Both the position numbers and the translations under genes were made by a program. Below, in pieces: positions 57,044-64,000 of a DNA stretch of 64,000 nucleotides. Below the pieces are notes generated by a model. That model did no database searches. It was given only the letters and a program-made list of their open reading frames with translations, and was not told the origin of the DNA. Position 1 is the first letter of the stretch, and every line of letters begins with the position of its first letter. The DNA is from VRUE01 sp963707965 (GTDB lineage Bacteria; Actinomycetota; Thermoleophilia; Solirubrobacterales; 70-9): assembly GCA_963707965.1 (NCBI GenBank), contig CAVPRR010000006.1:186001-250000 (forward strand), given 5' to 3'.

Positions 57044-58090
57044 CTACTTCGGCAACGCGGAGTCGTGGGATTCGTCCAGGGCAGCGGCGAGCTCCTCGGC
57101 TCGCTCGTCGGCGATCCGCTGGAGTCCGGCACTGAGCTGCTCGACGCTTGGCAGCCGCTCCTCCAGCTCCGGCGGCAGCTCTTCGGTGAGCGTGGTGCGG
57201 TCGACGGTGTAGGTCGAGACTCCGATCGGGCTCTCGACGCGGCGCAGGGCATACTCGACGACCTGGCGGTTGCGCCCGGTGCAGAGCAGGATCCCGATCG
57301 TCTCCCTGTGGTGGGGTAGGCGGATCTGGTCGTCGACGGCGTTCAGGTAGAAGTTCAGCTTGCCGGCGTACTCGGCCTTGAACTTGCCGATCTTCAACTC
57401 GACCACCAGGTAGCGCAGCAGATCGACGTGGAAGAACAGGAGATCGATGAAGAACTCATCCCCACCGACCTCCAGCCGTTTGTGCCGTCCGGCGAAGGTA
57501 AGCCCGCCGCCCAGCTCGAGCATGAACTTGACGATGTCGGCGAGCAGCGCCTCTTCGAGGTCGCGCTCCTCGGCGATCCGCTCGCCGGGCAGGAAGGAGA
57601 GGTCGTAGGGGTCGCGGAGCATCTCCTGGGCAAGCTCGGAGTCCGGCGCCGGCAGCGTGCCGGCGAAGTTCGTCGTGGCATTGCCCTGGCGAAGGTGGAG
57701 CTGCGTGGCGACCTGGTGTTCGAGGACGTTCCGTGACCAGCCCTCGACAGCCGCGCGTTCCGCGTACCAGAGCCGAATCGCTGGGTCCTTGAGCTTGTCG
57801 AGGAGGACCATGTTGTGGCCCCAGGGAATTTGTCCAACAGCCTGCTGGACAAATTCGTCCTTGGGCCATGCCTGGGCAAATAGGCGCATGTAATGCAGGT
57901 TGCTGCGCGAGAACCCCCGGTGCCCCTCCTCCTTGAGGTCACGGGCCAGCTGGTCGATCACCTTGGCGCCCCAGCCGCGCTCCTCCTGGCGACGCAGGAT
58001 CTCCCGCCCGATCTGCCAGTAGAGCTCGATCAGCTCGCGGTTGACTGACAGCGCGGCCCTGGCGCGCGACGCCGCGATGCGCCGCCGCAC
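57044..58090 (-). CDS. DUF1016 (YhcG-like) PD-(D/E)XK nuclease
   Basis: 348 residues from ATG 58090. The N-terminal DUF1016 domain is complete from VNRELIELYWQIGREILRRQ through GFSRSNLHYMRLFAQAWP to IPWGHNMVLLDKLKDP. The C-terminal nuclease domain has the catalytic pattern EFFIDLLFFHVDLLRYLVVE then LKIGKF (D, ExK). YhcG-type proteins occur with restriction systems and in defence islands. Homologues often begin 10-20 residues earlier; here the upstream sequence has been rearranged by a 201-bp duplication, so the original start may be lost. Confidence 0.82.
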   Translation of the reverse strand: MRRRIAASRARAALSVNRELIELYWQIGREILRRQEERGWGAKVIDQLARDLKEEGHRGFSRSNLHYMRLFAQAWPKDEFVQQAVGQIPWGHNMVLLDKLKDPAIRLWYAERAAVEGWSRNVLEHQVATQLHLRQGNATTNFAGTLPAPDSELAQEMLRDPYDLSFLPGERIAEERDLEEALLADIVKFMLELGGGLTFAGRHKRLEVGGDEFFIDLLFFHVDLLRYLVVELKIGKFKAEYAGKLNFYLNAVDDQIRLPHHRETIGILLCTGRNRQVVEYALRRVESPIGVSTYTVDRTTLTEELPPELEERLPSVEQLSAGLQRIADERAEELAAALDESHDSALPK

Positions 58091-58337
58091 CTCGTCTCCT
58101 CCGCGGGCCAGGCAGCCGCAAAGGACCGCATGTAGTGCAGGTTGCTGCGCGAGAACCCCCGGTGCCCCTCCTCCTTGAGGTCACGGGCCAGCTGGTCGAT
58201 CACCTTGGCGCCCCAGCCACGCTCCTCCTGGCGACGCAGGATCTCCCGCCCGATCTGCCAGTAGAGCTCGATCAGCTCGCGGTTGACTGACAGCGCGGCC
58301 CTGGCGCGCGACGCCGCGATGCGCCGCCGCACCTCGG
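57895..58337. repeat. 201-bp direct duplication of the DUF1016 N-terminal segment
   Basis: Bases 57895-58095 and 58137-58337 are almost identical (one difference noticed). The offset of 242 bp is not a multiple of three, so the two copies are in different frames. The 41-bp spacer encodes part of another DUF1016 variant (MRSFAAAWPAEE), so the duplication arose by recombination between paralogues. Confidence 0.85.
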
Positions 58338-58350
58338 CAAGCAGGCCTCC
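58096..58350 (-). pseudogene. Partial DUF1016 gene upstream of the complete copy
   Basis: This minus-strand stretch encodes the DUF1016 N-terminal segment (RRRIAASRARAALSVNRELI through GFSRSNLHYMRSFAAAWPAE) and then runs out of homology at the duplication boundary. There is no nuclease domain in frame. Confidence 0.7.
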
Positions 58351-58532
58351 CGAACCCGGGTTTTTGGCTCTACAAAGCCCAAAACCCCCGGTCCCAGCTG
58401 CTGATGGATTACATTCTCTCAGGCATGATTTATCACGTTTGGGCAGCGAGATCGCCCCGCTGCCCAAACGATTTGCCCGCTCCAACCCCCTGACCTTCCT
58501 CCTCACAGGGTTGTTGCCAGCGAAGGGGCCGA

Positions 58533-58560
58533 AGTGTCGCTCCGGGCCATGCGCGACACT
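58533..58560 (+). promoter_or_regulatory. Inverted repeat before the HEPN gene
   Basis: AGTGTCGC (58533-58540) and GCGACACT (58553-58560) are perfect arms around a 12-base loop, 7 bp before the HEPN ATG. It probably acts as operator, or as an RNA hairpin limiting translation. Confidence 0.55.
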
Positions 58561-58567
58561 TAAATCG

Positions 58568-58945
58568 ATGTCGCCTAAGGCAAAACACGTTCTTGCCCGC
58601 GATCATCTCGATCTCGCGCGCGAAGAGATCGATGAGGATCACCTCGGGGTCGCGGCGACGCTTCTGCTCCATGCGGCAGAGGCAGCGATTGACTCGCTCG
58701 CGGAGAAGAACGGGATCGAGACCAGCCCGACCCATTGGCGTCGGGGGGAGATAGTCGCCGAACTGAACGAGCTCGGCATCGGAGCAAGCGACGACGCCGA
58801 TCTGATCCGGGTGCTCAACGAGGAGCGCAAAGCCTATGCCTACGACGGCGACGAGCCCGAATTCAGCGGCGATACGGTAGAGCACATGGCGGCGCGAGTC
58901 GAGGCGCTGGTGGTCGCGGCAGAGGAGGCGTGGTCAGGTGCTTGA
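58568..58945 (+). CDS. HEPN-domain toxin
   Basis: 125 residues from ATG 58568. An all-helical HEPN protein: ARDHLDLAREEIDEDHLGVA and ATLLLHAAEAAIDSLAEKNG, and the C-terminal ERKAYAYDGDEPEFSG that corresponds to the Rx4-6H/Y active segment. HEPN toxins are RNases silenced by AMPylation of a tyrosine near this motif by the partner MNT protein. It overlaps the MNT gene by 8 bp. The exact catalytic residue is not certain from the sequence. Confidence 0.75.
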   Translation: MSPKAKHVLARDHLDLAREEIDEDHLGVAATLLLHAAEAAIDSLAEKNGIETSPTHWRRGEIVAELNELGIGASDDADLIRVLNEERKAYAYDGDEPEFSGDTVEHMAARVEALVVAAEEAWSGA

Positions 58946-59687
58946 CGTCGATCCGCAGCTTCGCTGGGAGGATCGTCTCCGCGACGATCGCGAGCGAGCC
59001 CTCCTGCTCCTATCCCCCGCGCTGCAGGGGCTCGCCGCGGAGGTGCTTCGTCGCGCGATAGACGCGGGAGCGCTGGCGGTTGCCCTAACCGGTTCCACGG
59101 CCCGTGGACATCGAACCGCGATCAGCGATCTGGACTTCCATCTCATCGGACCCCGCCCGGACTTGAGTGGGCTTCCCGGCGAAGTGGATCTCGTCGCCGA
59201 CTCCCCCGACCGGCTGCAGCGACGCCTCGCCGAGGGCGATGACTTCATCCATTGGACGGTGCGCCTTGGCTGCATCCTGCACGACCCAGATGGGATTTTC
59301 CGGGATGCCTATGTCCAAATTCTCCGCCAGGATCTCTGGCCCGATCCACAGCGCAAGTTCGAGCGCGCCGCCGCCCTTGCGTCCCTCGCCGAACGAGTTC
59401 TCGAGATCGAGGATCGCGACGCTGCTCAAGAGCACCTGCGCGCGGCGTTGACCTCCTTCGCCCGCGGAGTTCTGCTTGCTCGCCGCATCTTTCCCGCTGC
59501 GCGAGATGAGCTTGCCGGACAGCTGCGCGAGGTCGGACAGGGAAGGATCGCCGAGTGGTTGCATCGCAGCATTCACGGAACGCTCGACCTGGGCGAGCTG
59601 CGCGCGGCGCTGAGATCCCTGCATCAAGCCTCGGACGCTCGGGGTCGACCGCCAAGAGACATCGACTCCCTTTCGAAGGCCGCGTAG
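58938..59687 (+). CDS. MNT-type nucleotidyltransferase antitoxin
   Basis: 249 residues from GTG 58938, overlapping HEPN. VALTGSTARGHRTAISDLDF is the minimal nucleotidyltransferase motif GSxxRG...DxD. The C-terminal 100 residues are helical (AAQEHLRAALTSFARGVLLA), longer than minimal MNT proteins, and may be a second HEPN-like helical domain. It would inactivate the HEPN toxin by adenylylation. The gene order (toxin first) is typical. Confidence 0.8.
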   Translation: MLDVDPQLRWEDRLRDDRERALLLLSPALQGLAAEVLRRAIDAGALAVALTGSTARGHRTAISDLDFHLIGPRPDLSGLPGEVDLVADSPDRLQRRLAEGDDFIHWTVRLGCILHDPDGIFRDAYVQILRQDLWPDPQRKFERAAALASLAERVLEIEDRDAAQEHLRAALTSFARGVLLARRIFPAARDELAGQLREVGQGRIAEWLHRSIHGTLDLGELRAALRSLHQASDARGRPPRDIDSLSKAA

Positions 59688-59741
59688 ACGGGCGAATTGG
59701 TGCTCCGTGCTTGGCGTTCCGGAATAGGGAGGGAGGAGGCG

Positions 59742-59966
59742 TCAGCGGCGCTCGTCGTGTGCGGCTGTGCTGTGGCGGCCGTGTCGAGCCCACGGAAGCT
59801 CGGGGAGCCGATCGGCGAAGTAGCCGAGGGCGGCGCCGCTCGCAACGGCGACCAGGCCAAAGGCCGCGACGGCGACCCCTGTTTGAGCGTCGAGCGCATT
59901 CAGCAAGAGCACCAGGCCGGCTACCGCTGCCATTGGGACTGCAAACAATGCGATGCGGAGGACCAT
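59742..59966 (-). CDS. Small two-helix membrane protein
   Basis: 74 residues from ATG 59966. Helices IALFAVPMAAVAGLVLLLNAL and GVAVAAFGLVAVASGAALGY are followed by a basic His/Arg-rich tail. Function unknown. It follows the gene ending at 59980 by 13 bp, forming a two-gene unit. Confidence 0.55.
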   Translation of the reverse strand: MVLRIALFAVPMAAVAGLVLLLNALDAQTGVAVAAFGLVAVASGAALGYFADRLPELPWARHGRHSTAAHDERR

Positions 59967-59979
59967 GTGCGAAGTCTAC

Positions 59980-60192
59980 TCAGGTTGTCGTGTCGATCAG
60001 GAGGGCGAGGATGCCGAGCCCGAAGCCGAGGAAGAAGCCGAACGCCGTGGCGCGCTCGATTTCCTGCTCGGTCTTGCGCGCAAGAACTGCAGCGTAGTGC
60101 GCCCCACCGCCTATCAGCCCGCTTGAGCCGATCAACAGCGTGACTGCGCCGGATAGCGCATTGGTGAAGATCCCAGCGAAGACGAGGGGCAT
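59980..60192 (-). CDS. Small two-helix membrane protein
   Basis: 70 residues from ATG 60192, with CAGGGGCAG upstream as ribosome binding site. Helices LVFAGIFTNALSGAVTLLIG and ATAFGFFLGFGLGILALLID flank a short charged loop (ARKTEQEIERA). Glycine-rich helices suggest dimerisation. The longer open frame to the right belongs to gene fragments of other families. Confidence 0.55.
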   Translation of the reverse strand: MPLVFAGIFTNALSGAVTLLIGSSGLIGGGAHYAAVLARKTEQEIERATAFGFFLGFGLGILALLIDTTT

Positions 60193-60304
60193 CTGCCCCT
60201 GTAAGGGCGCCGGCGCCGAAAACTCTCCCCCTTTGGGTGTGATGAGGCCGCAATCAGCCCACCGCCAAGCCCGCCCGGAAGCTCTCCACCGTCGCGCGCA
60301 GGCC

Positions 60305-60423
60305 CTCCTCCAGTAGTGGGACCAGGTGATTTGTCCAGACGGTGCCTGGATAATTTCCTTCTTCGGCCACGCGGCGGCAAACTGCCGCATGTCATGCAGG
60401 TTGCTGCGCGAGAACCCCCGAGG
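60305..60423 (-). pseudogene. Fragment of a DUF1016 gene
   Basis: Encodes GFSRSNLHDMRQFAAAWPKK and EIIQAPSGQITWSHYWRR, the middle of a DUF1016 domain, directly fused in frame to the ATPase fragment on its right. Neither end of the gene is present. Confidence 0.65.
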
Positions 60424-60710
60424 CCGTGGCCCGGTGTGAACAGCAGCCCCTTCTCGATCAGCCGTGATCGGGTTGGACCCATCTGCTCGGAGGTCCGCCC
60501 TAACTGGCCCGCCACGCTCTTGGCCTGCTGGGGGCCCGGTCCCAGCTCCGCCATGGCTCGCATGTAGCGGAGCTCCAACTCGGTGGTGCGCTCGGCTCGC
60601 ACTCGGAAGAAGCCGCCGTCGAGCTTTGCCTCGACCACCTCGCGCGCGTCGGCGACATCCGCGGCGGTGATGGGCGAGGCCCCCGCCTGGTTCCAAATGA
60701 AGCTATGCCA
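60424..60710 (-). pseudogene. C-terminal fragment of an AAA ATPase
   Basis: Encodes WNQAGASPITAADVADA, EAKLDGGFFRVRAERTTELE and LRYMRAMAELGPGPQQAKSV, then QMGPTRSRLIEKGLLFTPG, the winged-helix end typical of AAA_16 ATPases and similar to the end of the gene at 43001. Walker motifs are missing. The junction to the DUF1016 fragment is at about 60424. Confidence 0.65.
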
Positions 60711-60959
60711 GGCTTATCAAGATCTGACAAAGCATGAATAGATCAGAAAACTGGTGATCTTGAAATTCGGGCTTGACTGGGCCGCAGCGGCTGGCAAGGC
60801 GTGCTCGGGAGCGGTTGGAAATTCGACCCATCCGTGCCAGGGGGCCCGGCGCAGGCGCGTTGCGTGTGTGGCGACCCATGTCGACTCACGACGCGCTAGA
60901 GACAGAATCGGCCACGCTTCGAGAGGGATATCGAAGCGGCACTGACCGCTCGGCTGCGG
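60711..60959. other. Promoter-side region of the sugar transferase
   Basis: About 250 bp with TTGACTGG near 60771 as a possible -35. A frame from ATG 60879 (MSTHDALETESAT) is open in another phase but has no homology. No other gene is seen. Confidence 0.35.
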
Positions 60960-62492
60960 TTGAGTCGGCACGGGGCGCCACCAAGCTTCCTTCCCAATCG
61001 CCCACGCGAGCCCAGTCGCCGCCCGCGGGTCCAATCGCCCACGAGAGCCGCAGAGGCCCAGCGCCAAGCGCCCGCCGGCGACGCCGAGCGGGGCACGGCC
61101 GAGAGCGATGCGACCGCGGCCTCGATCTCGCGCGACGCCGTCTACCGCAGGCTTCTTGCCGCAGCCGACCTGATCGCCGCCACGGCGGCGTTCGTCGTCA
61201 CGATCATCGTCCTCGGCAGCGACACGCTCGGCATCCTGACGCTCGTCGCGATCGCGATGGTGATCCCCGTCTGCAAGCTCGCCGGCCTCTATGACCGCGA
61301 CGGGCACCTGCTCCAGAAGAGGACGCTCGACGAGGTGCCGGCCCTGTTCTACGTGGCCACCCTCTACACGCTGCTGGCGTTCCTGGCCGGCGCCAGCATC
61401 GTGGACGGGACCTTCGGGCGCGAGCAGGCGGCGGTGCTCTGGGGCCTGCTGTTCTTCTCGATGCTGCTGATGCGCGCTCTGGCCAGGCGCTTGGCGAGCG
61501 CACTGGTCGCCGAGGAGCGCTGCGTGATCCTCGGCAATGCCGATGCGGCCCACTGGCTCGCCACCAAGCTGGAGCGCAGCCACGGGACGAAGGTGCGGGT
61601 CGTGGGTCGCGTCCCGCTCAGCCCCAACGATACGAGCAGGAACGAACTGCCCTTTCTGGGCCGCTTCGATGCTCTGGAGGATCTGGTGGCCGAGCACAGG
61701 ATCGACCGGGCGCTGGTCGCGCCCGGTCGCGGCGAGACCGACCACCGGCTGCTCAACACGATCAGGATCGTCAAGCGCCTCGGCGTGCGCGTCAGCGTCC
61801 TGCCGCGGCTCTTCGAGGTGGTCGGCTCGGCCTATGAGTTCGACGAAGTCGAGGGTACGACGCTGCTGGGAGTCCGCCGCCACGGCCTCTCCCGCTCCTC
61901 GTGGATGATCAAGCGCAGCTTCGACCTCGCCGCCACCCTGCTCGGCCTGCTGCTGATCGCTCCCCTGATGGCGATGATCGCCGTCGCGATCAAGCTCGAC
62001 TCGCGCGGCCCGATCCTCTTCCGCCAGCGCCGGGTGGGCCGCGACGACCGCGTCTTCGAGATCTACAAGTTCCGCACGATGGTCGACGGGGCCGAGGCCC
62101 AGCGGCAAGCACTCTCCGACCGCAACGAGGCCGGCGGTGGCCTGTTCAAGATCGAGGACGACCCGCGCATCACCCGAGTCGGCCGCTTCCTGCGTCGCAC
62201 CTCGCTCGACGAGCTGCCGCAGCTGTTCAACGTCCTCCGCGGCGACATGTCCCTGGTCGGCCCCCGCCCGCTGGTCGTTGACGAGGACTGTCTTATCGAG
62301 GGCCACCAACGCCACCGCCTCCTCGTCCCACCGGGCGTCACCGGTCTCTGGCAGATCTTCGGCTCCGCCCGCATCCCGCTAAACGAGATGGTCAAGATCG
62401 ACTACCTCTACGGGGCAAACTGGTCGCTGTGGCTGGACATGAAGATCCTGCTGCGGACGGTGCCGTTCGTGGTTGGGGGACGGGGTCTTTAG
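60960..62492 (+). CDS. Undecaprenyl-phosphate sugar (phospho)transferase, WcaJ/CpsE-like
   Basis: 510 residues; TTG 60960 is the first start after an in-frame stop at 60897, and later starts are possible. A disordered Arg/Pro-rich N-terminus precedes four membrane helices (LLAAADLIAATAAFVVTIIV first), then a Rossmann-like domain (CVILGNADAAHWLATKLERS). The catalytic domain follows: LAATLLGLLLIAPLMAMIAV, FRQRRVGRDDRVFEIYKFRT, SLDELPQLFNVLRGDMSLVG and PRPLVVDEDC. It transfers a sugar phosphate from a nucleotide sugar to undecaprenyl phosphate, starting exopolysaccharide or O-antigen-like chains at the inner membrane. The sugar is unknown. A partial copy lies at 54.97 kb. Confidence 0.92.
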   Translation: MSRHGAPPSFLPNRPREPSRRPRVQSPTRAAEAQRQAPAGDAERGTAESDATAASISRDAVYRRLLAAADLIAATAAFVVTIIVLGSDTLGILTLVAIAMVIPVCKLAGLYDRDGHLLQKRTLDEVPALFYVATLYTLLAFLAGASIVDGTFGREQAAVLWGLLFFSMLLMRALARRLASALVAEERCVILGNADAAHWLATKLERSHGTKVRVVGRVPLSPNDTSRNELPFLGRFDALEDLVAEHRIDRALVAPGRGETDHRLLNTIRIVKRLGVRVSVLPRLFEVVGSAYEFDEVEGTTLLGVRRHGLSRSSWMIKRSFDLAATLLGLLLIAPLMAMIAVAIKLDSRGPILFRQRRVGRDDRVFEIYKFRTMVDGAEAQRQALSDRNEAGGGLFKIEDDPRITRVGRFLRRTSLDELPQLFNVLRGDMSLVGPRPLVVDEDCLIEGHQRHRLLVPPGVTGLWQIFGSARIPLNEMVKIDYLYGANWSLWLDMKILLRTVPFVVGGRGL

Positions 62493-62721
62493 ATCTGCGG
62501 GTAGAACGGAAGCTGGTGGCGGCTTGTGCTGTTGTTGACATGACGGCAACCGCTGTCGCCCGCCACGATGTCACCGCAGCGGGGACTCCGAACCCCCAAC
62601 CTGGCGATCTGCTCACTGGCGGAGGAGCCCTGCCCGGCCTATGCGTCAGACGAAGCGGACTGAGTGCAACGGGCCCAACGCGACCGGTGCCGCATCGGGC
62701 TCTGCGAGCACTACGAAAGCT

Positions 62722-63804
62722 TTACGCCGGCGTCACCATCCAGCGCTCGAGGTTCTGCTCGTACATCTCCTGAAGGATGTCCTCGATCCCGTAGCGCAAC
62801 TTAAAGTCCGGGTAGTCGGCCTGAAACGGCTCCAGGTCGGAGATCCACCAGCGGTGGTCACCGATCCGCGGCTCCTCGCCCATCTCCCAGTTCAACTCCC
62901 GGCCGGCAATCCGTTCGCAGACCTCAATCGCCTCCAGCATCGAGCAGTTGCTGAAGCGACCGCCGCCGATGTTGTAGACGGCGGCGGGGCGCGGCGCCCT
63001 GTGGAAGGCGGCGAAAGCGGCGATCAGGTCGGCGCTGTGGATGTTGTCGCGGACCTGCTTGCCGGCGTAGCCAAAGACGGTGTAGGGGGTGCCGGTGGCG
63101 GTGCACTTCATCAGGTAGGCGAGGAAGCCGTGCAGCTTGGCGCCGGCGTGCTGGGGCCCGGTCAGGCAGCCGCCGCGGAAGGCGACGGTGGGCATGTCGA
63201 AGTAGCGGCCGTACTCCTGCACCAGCAGGTCGGCAGCCGCCTTGGAGACACCGAACAGCGAATGGGTGGAGGAGTCGATCGACATCGAGGTGTCGATCCC
63301 CTTGTAGTAGGGGTGGGACTCCGGCAGCTCCAGCCGCTTCTCGAGGTCTTCCAGAGGCAGCCGATTGGGGGTGTCACCGTAGACCTTGTTGGTCGAGCAA
63401 AAGATGAAGGGCGCCTCGGGACAGTGGGCGCGGGCGGCCTCGAGCAGGTTGAGAGTGCCGTTGGCGTTGACCCCGAAATCCGTCTGCGGATCGCTCGCCG
63501 CCCAGTCGTGCGAGGGCTGCGCGGCGGTGTGGATGACCAGCTCGACCCTTCCCGCCTGTTCGCGGAAGATCCGGTTGACCGCCTCGGCGTCGCGGATGTC
63601 GGCGTTCTCGACCCGGAACTCAGGGTGAGCGGCAACTAGACGCTCGGTCACGTGGGAGGTGGAGGCCTCGGGACCGAAGAAGCGGGCCCGCATGTCGTTC
63701 TCGATGCCGATGACGTCGAAGCCCTCGGCGATGAAGTGCTCGACCGCCTCTGAGCCGATCAGGCCTCCTGACCCCGTGATTATCGCCGTTGGCACGACTG
63801 ACAC
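62722..63804 (-). CDS. NAD-dependent nucleotide-sugar epimerase (CDP-paratose 2-epimerase-like)
   Basis: 360 residues from GTG 63804; GTG 63795 is possible. Extended SDR: IITGSGGLIGSEAVEHFIAE for NAD, HTAAQPSHDWAASDP, and FRGGCLTGPQHAGAKLHGFL. At the catalytic YxxxK position it has FGVSK (Phe184, Lys188), so the usual tyrosine is replaced. GKQVRDNIHSADLIAAF and VYNIGGGRFSNCSMLEAIEV are typical of the CDP-tyvelose/paratose epimerase subgroup. It probably supplies a sugar to the polysaccharide pathway started by the transferase at 60960. Confidence 0.85.
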   Translation of the reverse strand: MSVVPTAIITGSGGLIGSEAVEHFIAEGFDVIGIENDMRARFFGPEASTSHVTERLVAAHPEFRVENADIRDAEAVNRIFREQAGRVELVIHTAAQPSHDWAASDPQTDFGVNANGTLNLLEAARAHCPEAPFIFCSTNKVYGDTPNRLPLEDLEKRLELPESHPYYKGIDTSMSIDSSTHSLFGVSKAAADLLVQEYGRYFDMPTVAFRGGCLTGPQHAGAKLHGFLAYLMKCTATGTPYTVFGYAGKQVRDNIHSADLIAAFAAFHRAPRPAAVYNIGGGRFSNCSMLEAIEVCERIAGRELNWEMGEEPRIGDHRWWISDLEPFQADYPDFKLRYGIEDILQEMYEQNLERWMVTPA

Positions 63805-63930
63805 CTATGCAGAGGTCTCATTTGCCAACTCACGCTGCATAAACGAAAGACTTGCGGTGTTTCTTGCTCCGCAAAGGTCACTTGGCGTGGCTGCATTCAG
63901 GAATCGATGCCGTTAGTGTCAGACGCCGGC

Positions 63931-64000
63931 ATGGCAACCCAGGGAAGAACGGGACGCCGAATCTTCGCGGCGCTTGGAATGCACCGAGCGGCAAGCTGCA
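63931..64000 (+). CDS. Possible start of a gene running off the right edge
   Basis: ATG 63931 opens 23 codons (MATQGRTGRRIFAALGMHR) to the edge of the window. The basic N-terminus could precede a membrane helix. Too short to identify, and no ribosome binding site is evident. Confidence 0.25.
   Translation, partial: MATQGRTGRRIFAALGMHRAASC

Noticed and set aside
1..64000. tRNA or rRNA genes
   Set aside because: I looked for TPsiC-arm-like GGTTCGAATCC sequence in intergenic regions and for rRNA signatures and saw none; a tRNA search program would settle this.

Overview
The window is high-GC DNA from an actinobacterium. A Thermoleophilia/Solirubrobacterales-type organism is my best guess. The reasons are the actinobacterial order yebC-ruvC-ruvA-ruvB-secDF-recJ-rel, frequent GTG/TTG starts, start-stop overlaps such as ATGA and GTGA, an Rpf-like cell-wall lytic enzyme, PdxS/PdxT and a Gram-positive-type LexA box. 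The taxonomy is inferred from gene content, not measured. I recognised no tRNA, rRNA or CRISPR array.

Bases 1-9,070 hold the end of pheT and an arginine operon (argC-argJ-argB-argD, a coiled-coil protein, a Thr-rich membrane protein, argG and a 50-residue membrane protein). argF, argR and argH are absent here. A perfect 26-bp hairpin follows. Bases 9.2-22.2 kb carry envelope and general genes: an Rpf/PcsB-like hydrolase, a lipoprotein alpha/beta hydrolase, a GAP-type membrane protein, a double DUF4389 protein, an M48 protease, an SDR, a minus-strand group of membrane proteins, an RpiR regulator, the PLP synthase pair pdxS-pdxT and an M29 aminopeptidase. At 22.2-23.9 kb a DUF5131/TcmP pair sits behind a LexA-type box. 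Bases 24-37.5 kb are housekeeping: yebC, ruvCAB, a zinc-ribbon/PAS protein where yajC often lies, a fused secDF with an apparent +1 frameshift, recJ and a bifunctional rel. An unusually palindromic and repetitive intergenic region lies at 31.7-32.1 kb.

From 37.5 kb to the right edge the window is accessory: a PIN/RHH pair, a large secreted protein, an LldD-like flavoenzyme, an intact IS110-type element, an AAA ATPase with a palindromic control region, an orphan cysH, further toxin-antitoxin modules (PIN/RHH, MazF-like, an MbcA/ParS-type antitoxin, AbiEi/AbiEii, HEPN/MNT), a DUF234 ATPase, a DUF1016 nuclease and several gene fragments. Within it are three paralogous sigma-70-like genes (one truncated) and three paralogous small soluble proteins. 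Two of the sigma genes share duplicated intergenic DNA with a divergent small-protein gene. Polyprenyl-phosphate sugar transferases (one truncated, one complete) and a nucleotide-sugar epimerase lie alongside, so an exopolysaccharide regulatory locus is plausible.

Two patterns run through the whole window. Short tandem repeats expand linkers of housekeeping proteins and even the stop/start junctions of genes. Single-base frameshifts break at least four reading frames, including the essential secDF, so some may be sequencing or assembly errors.
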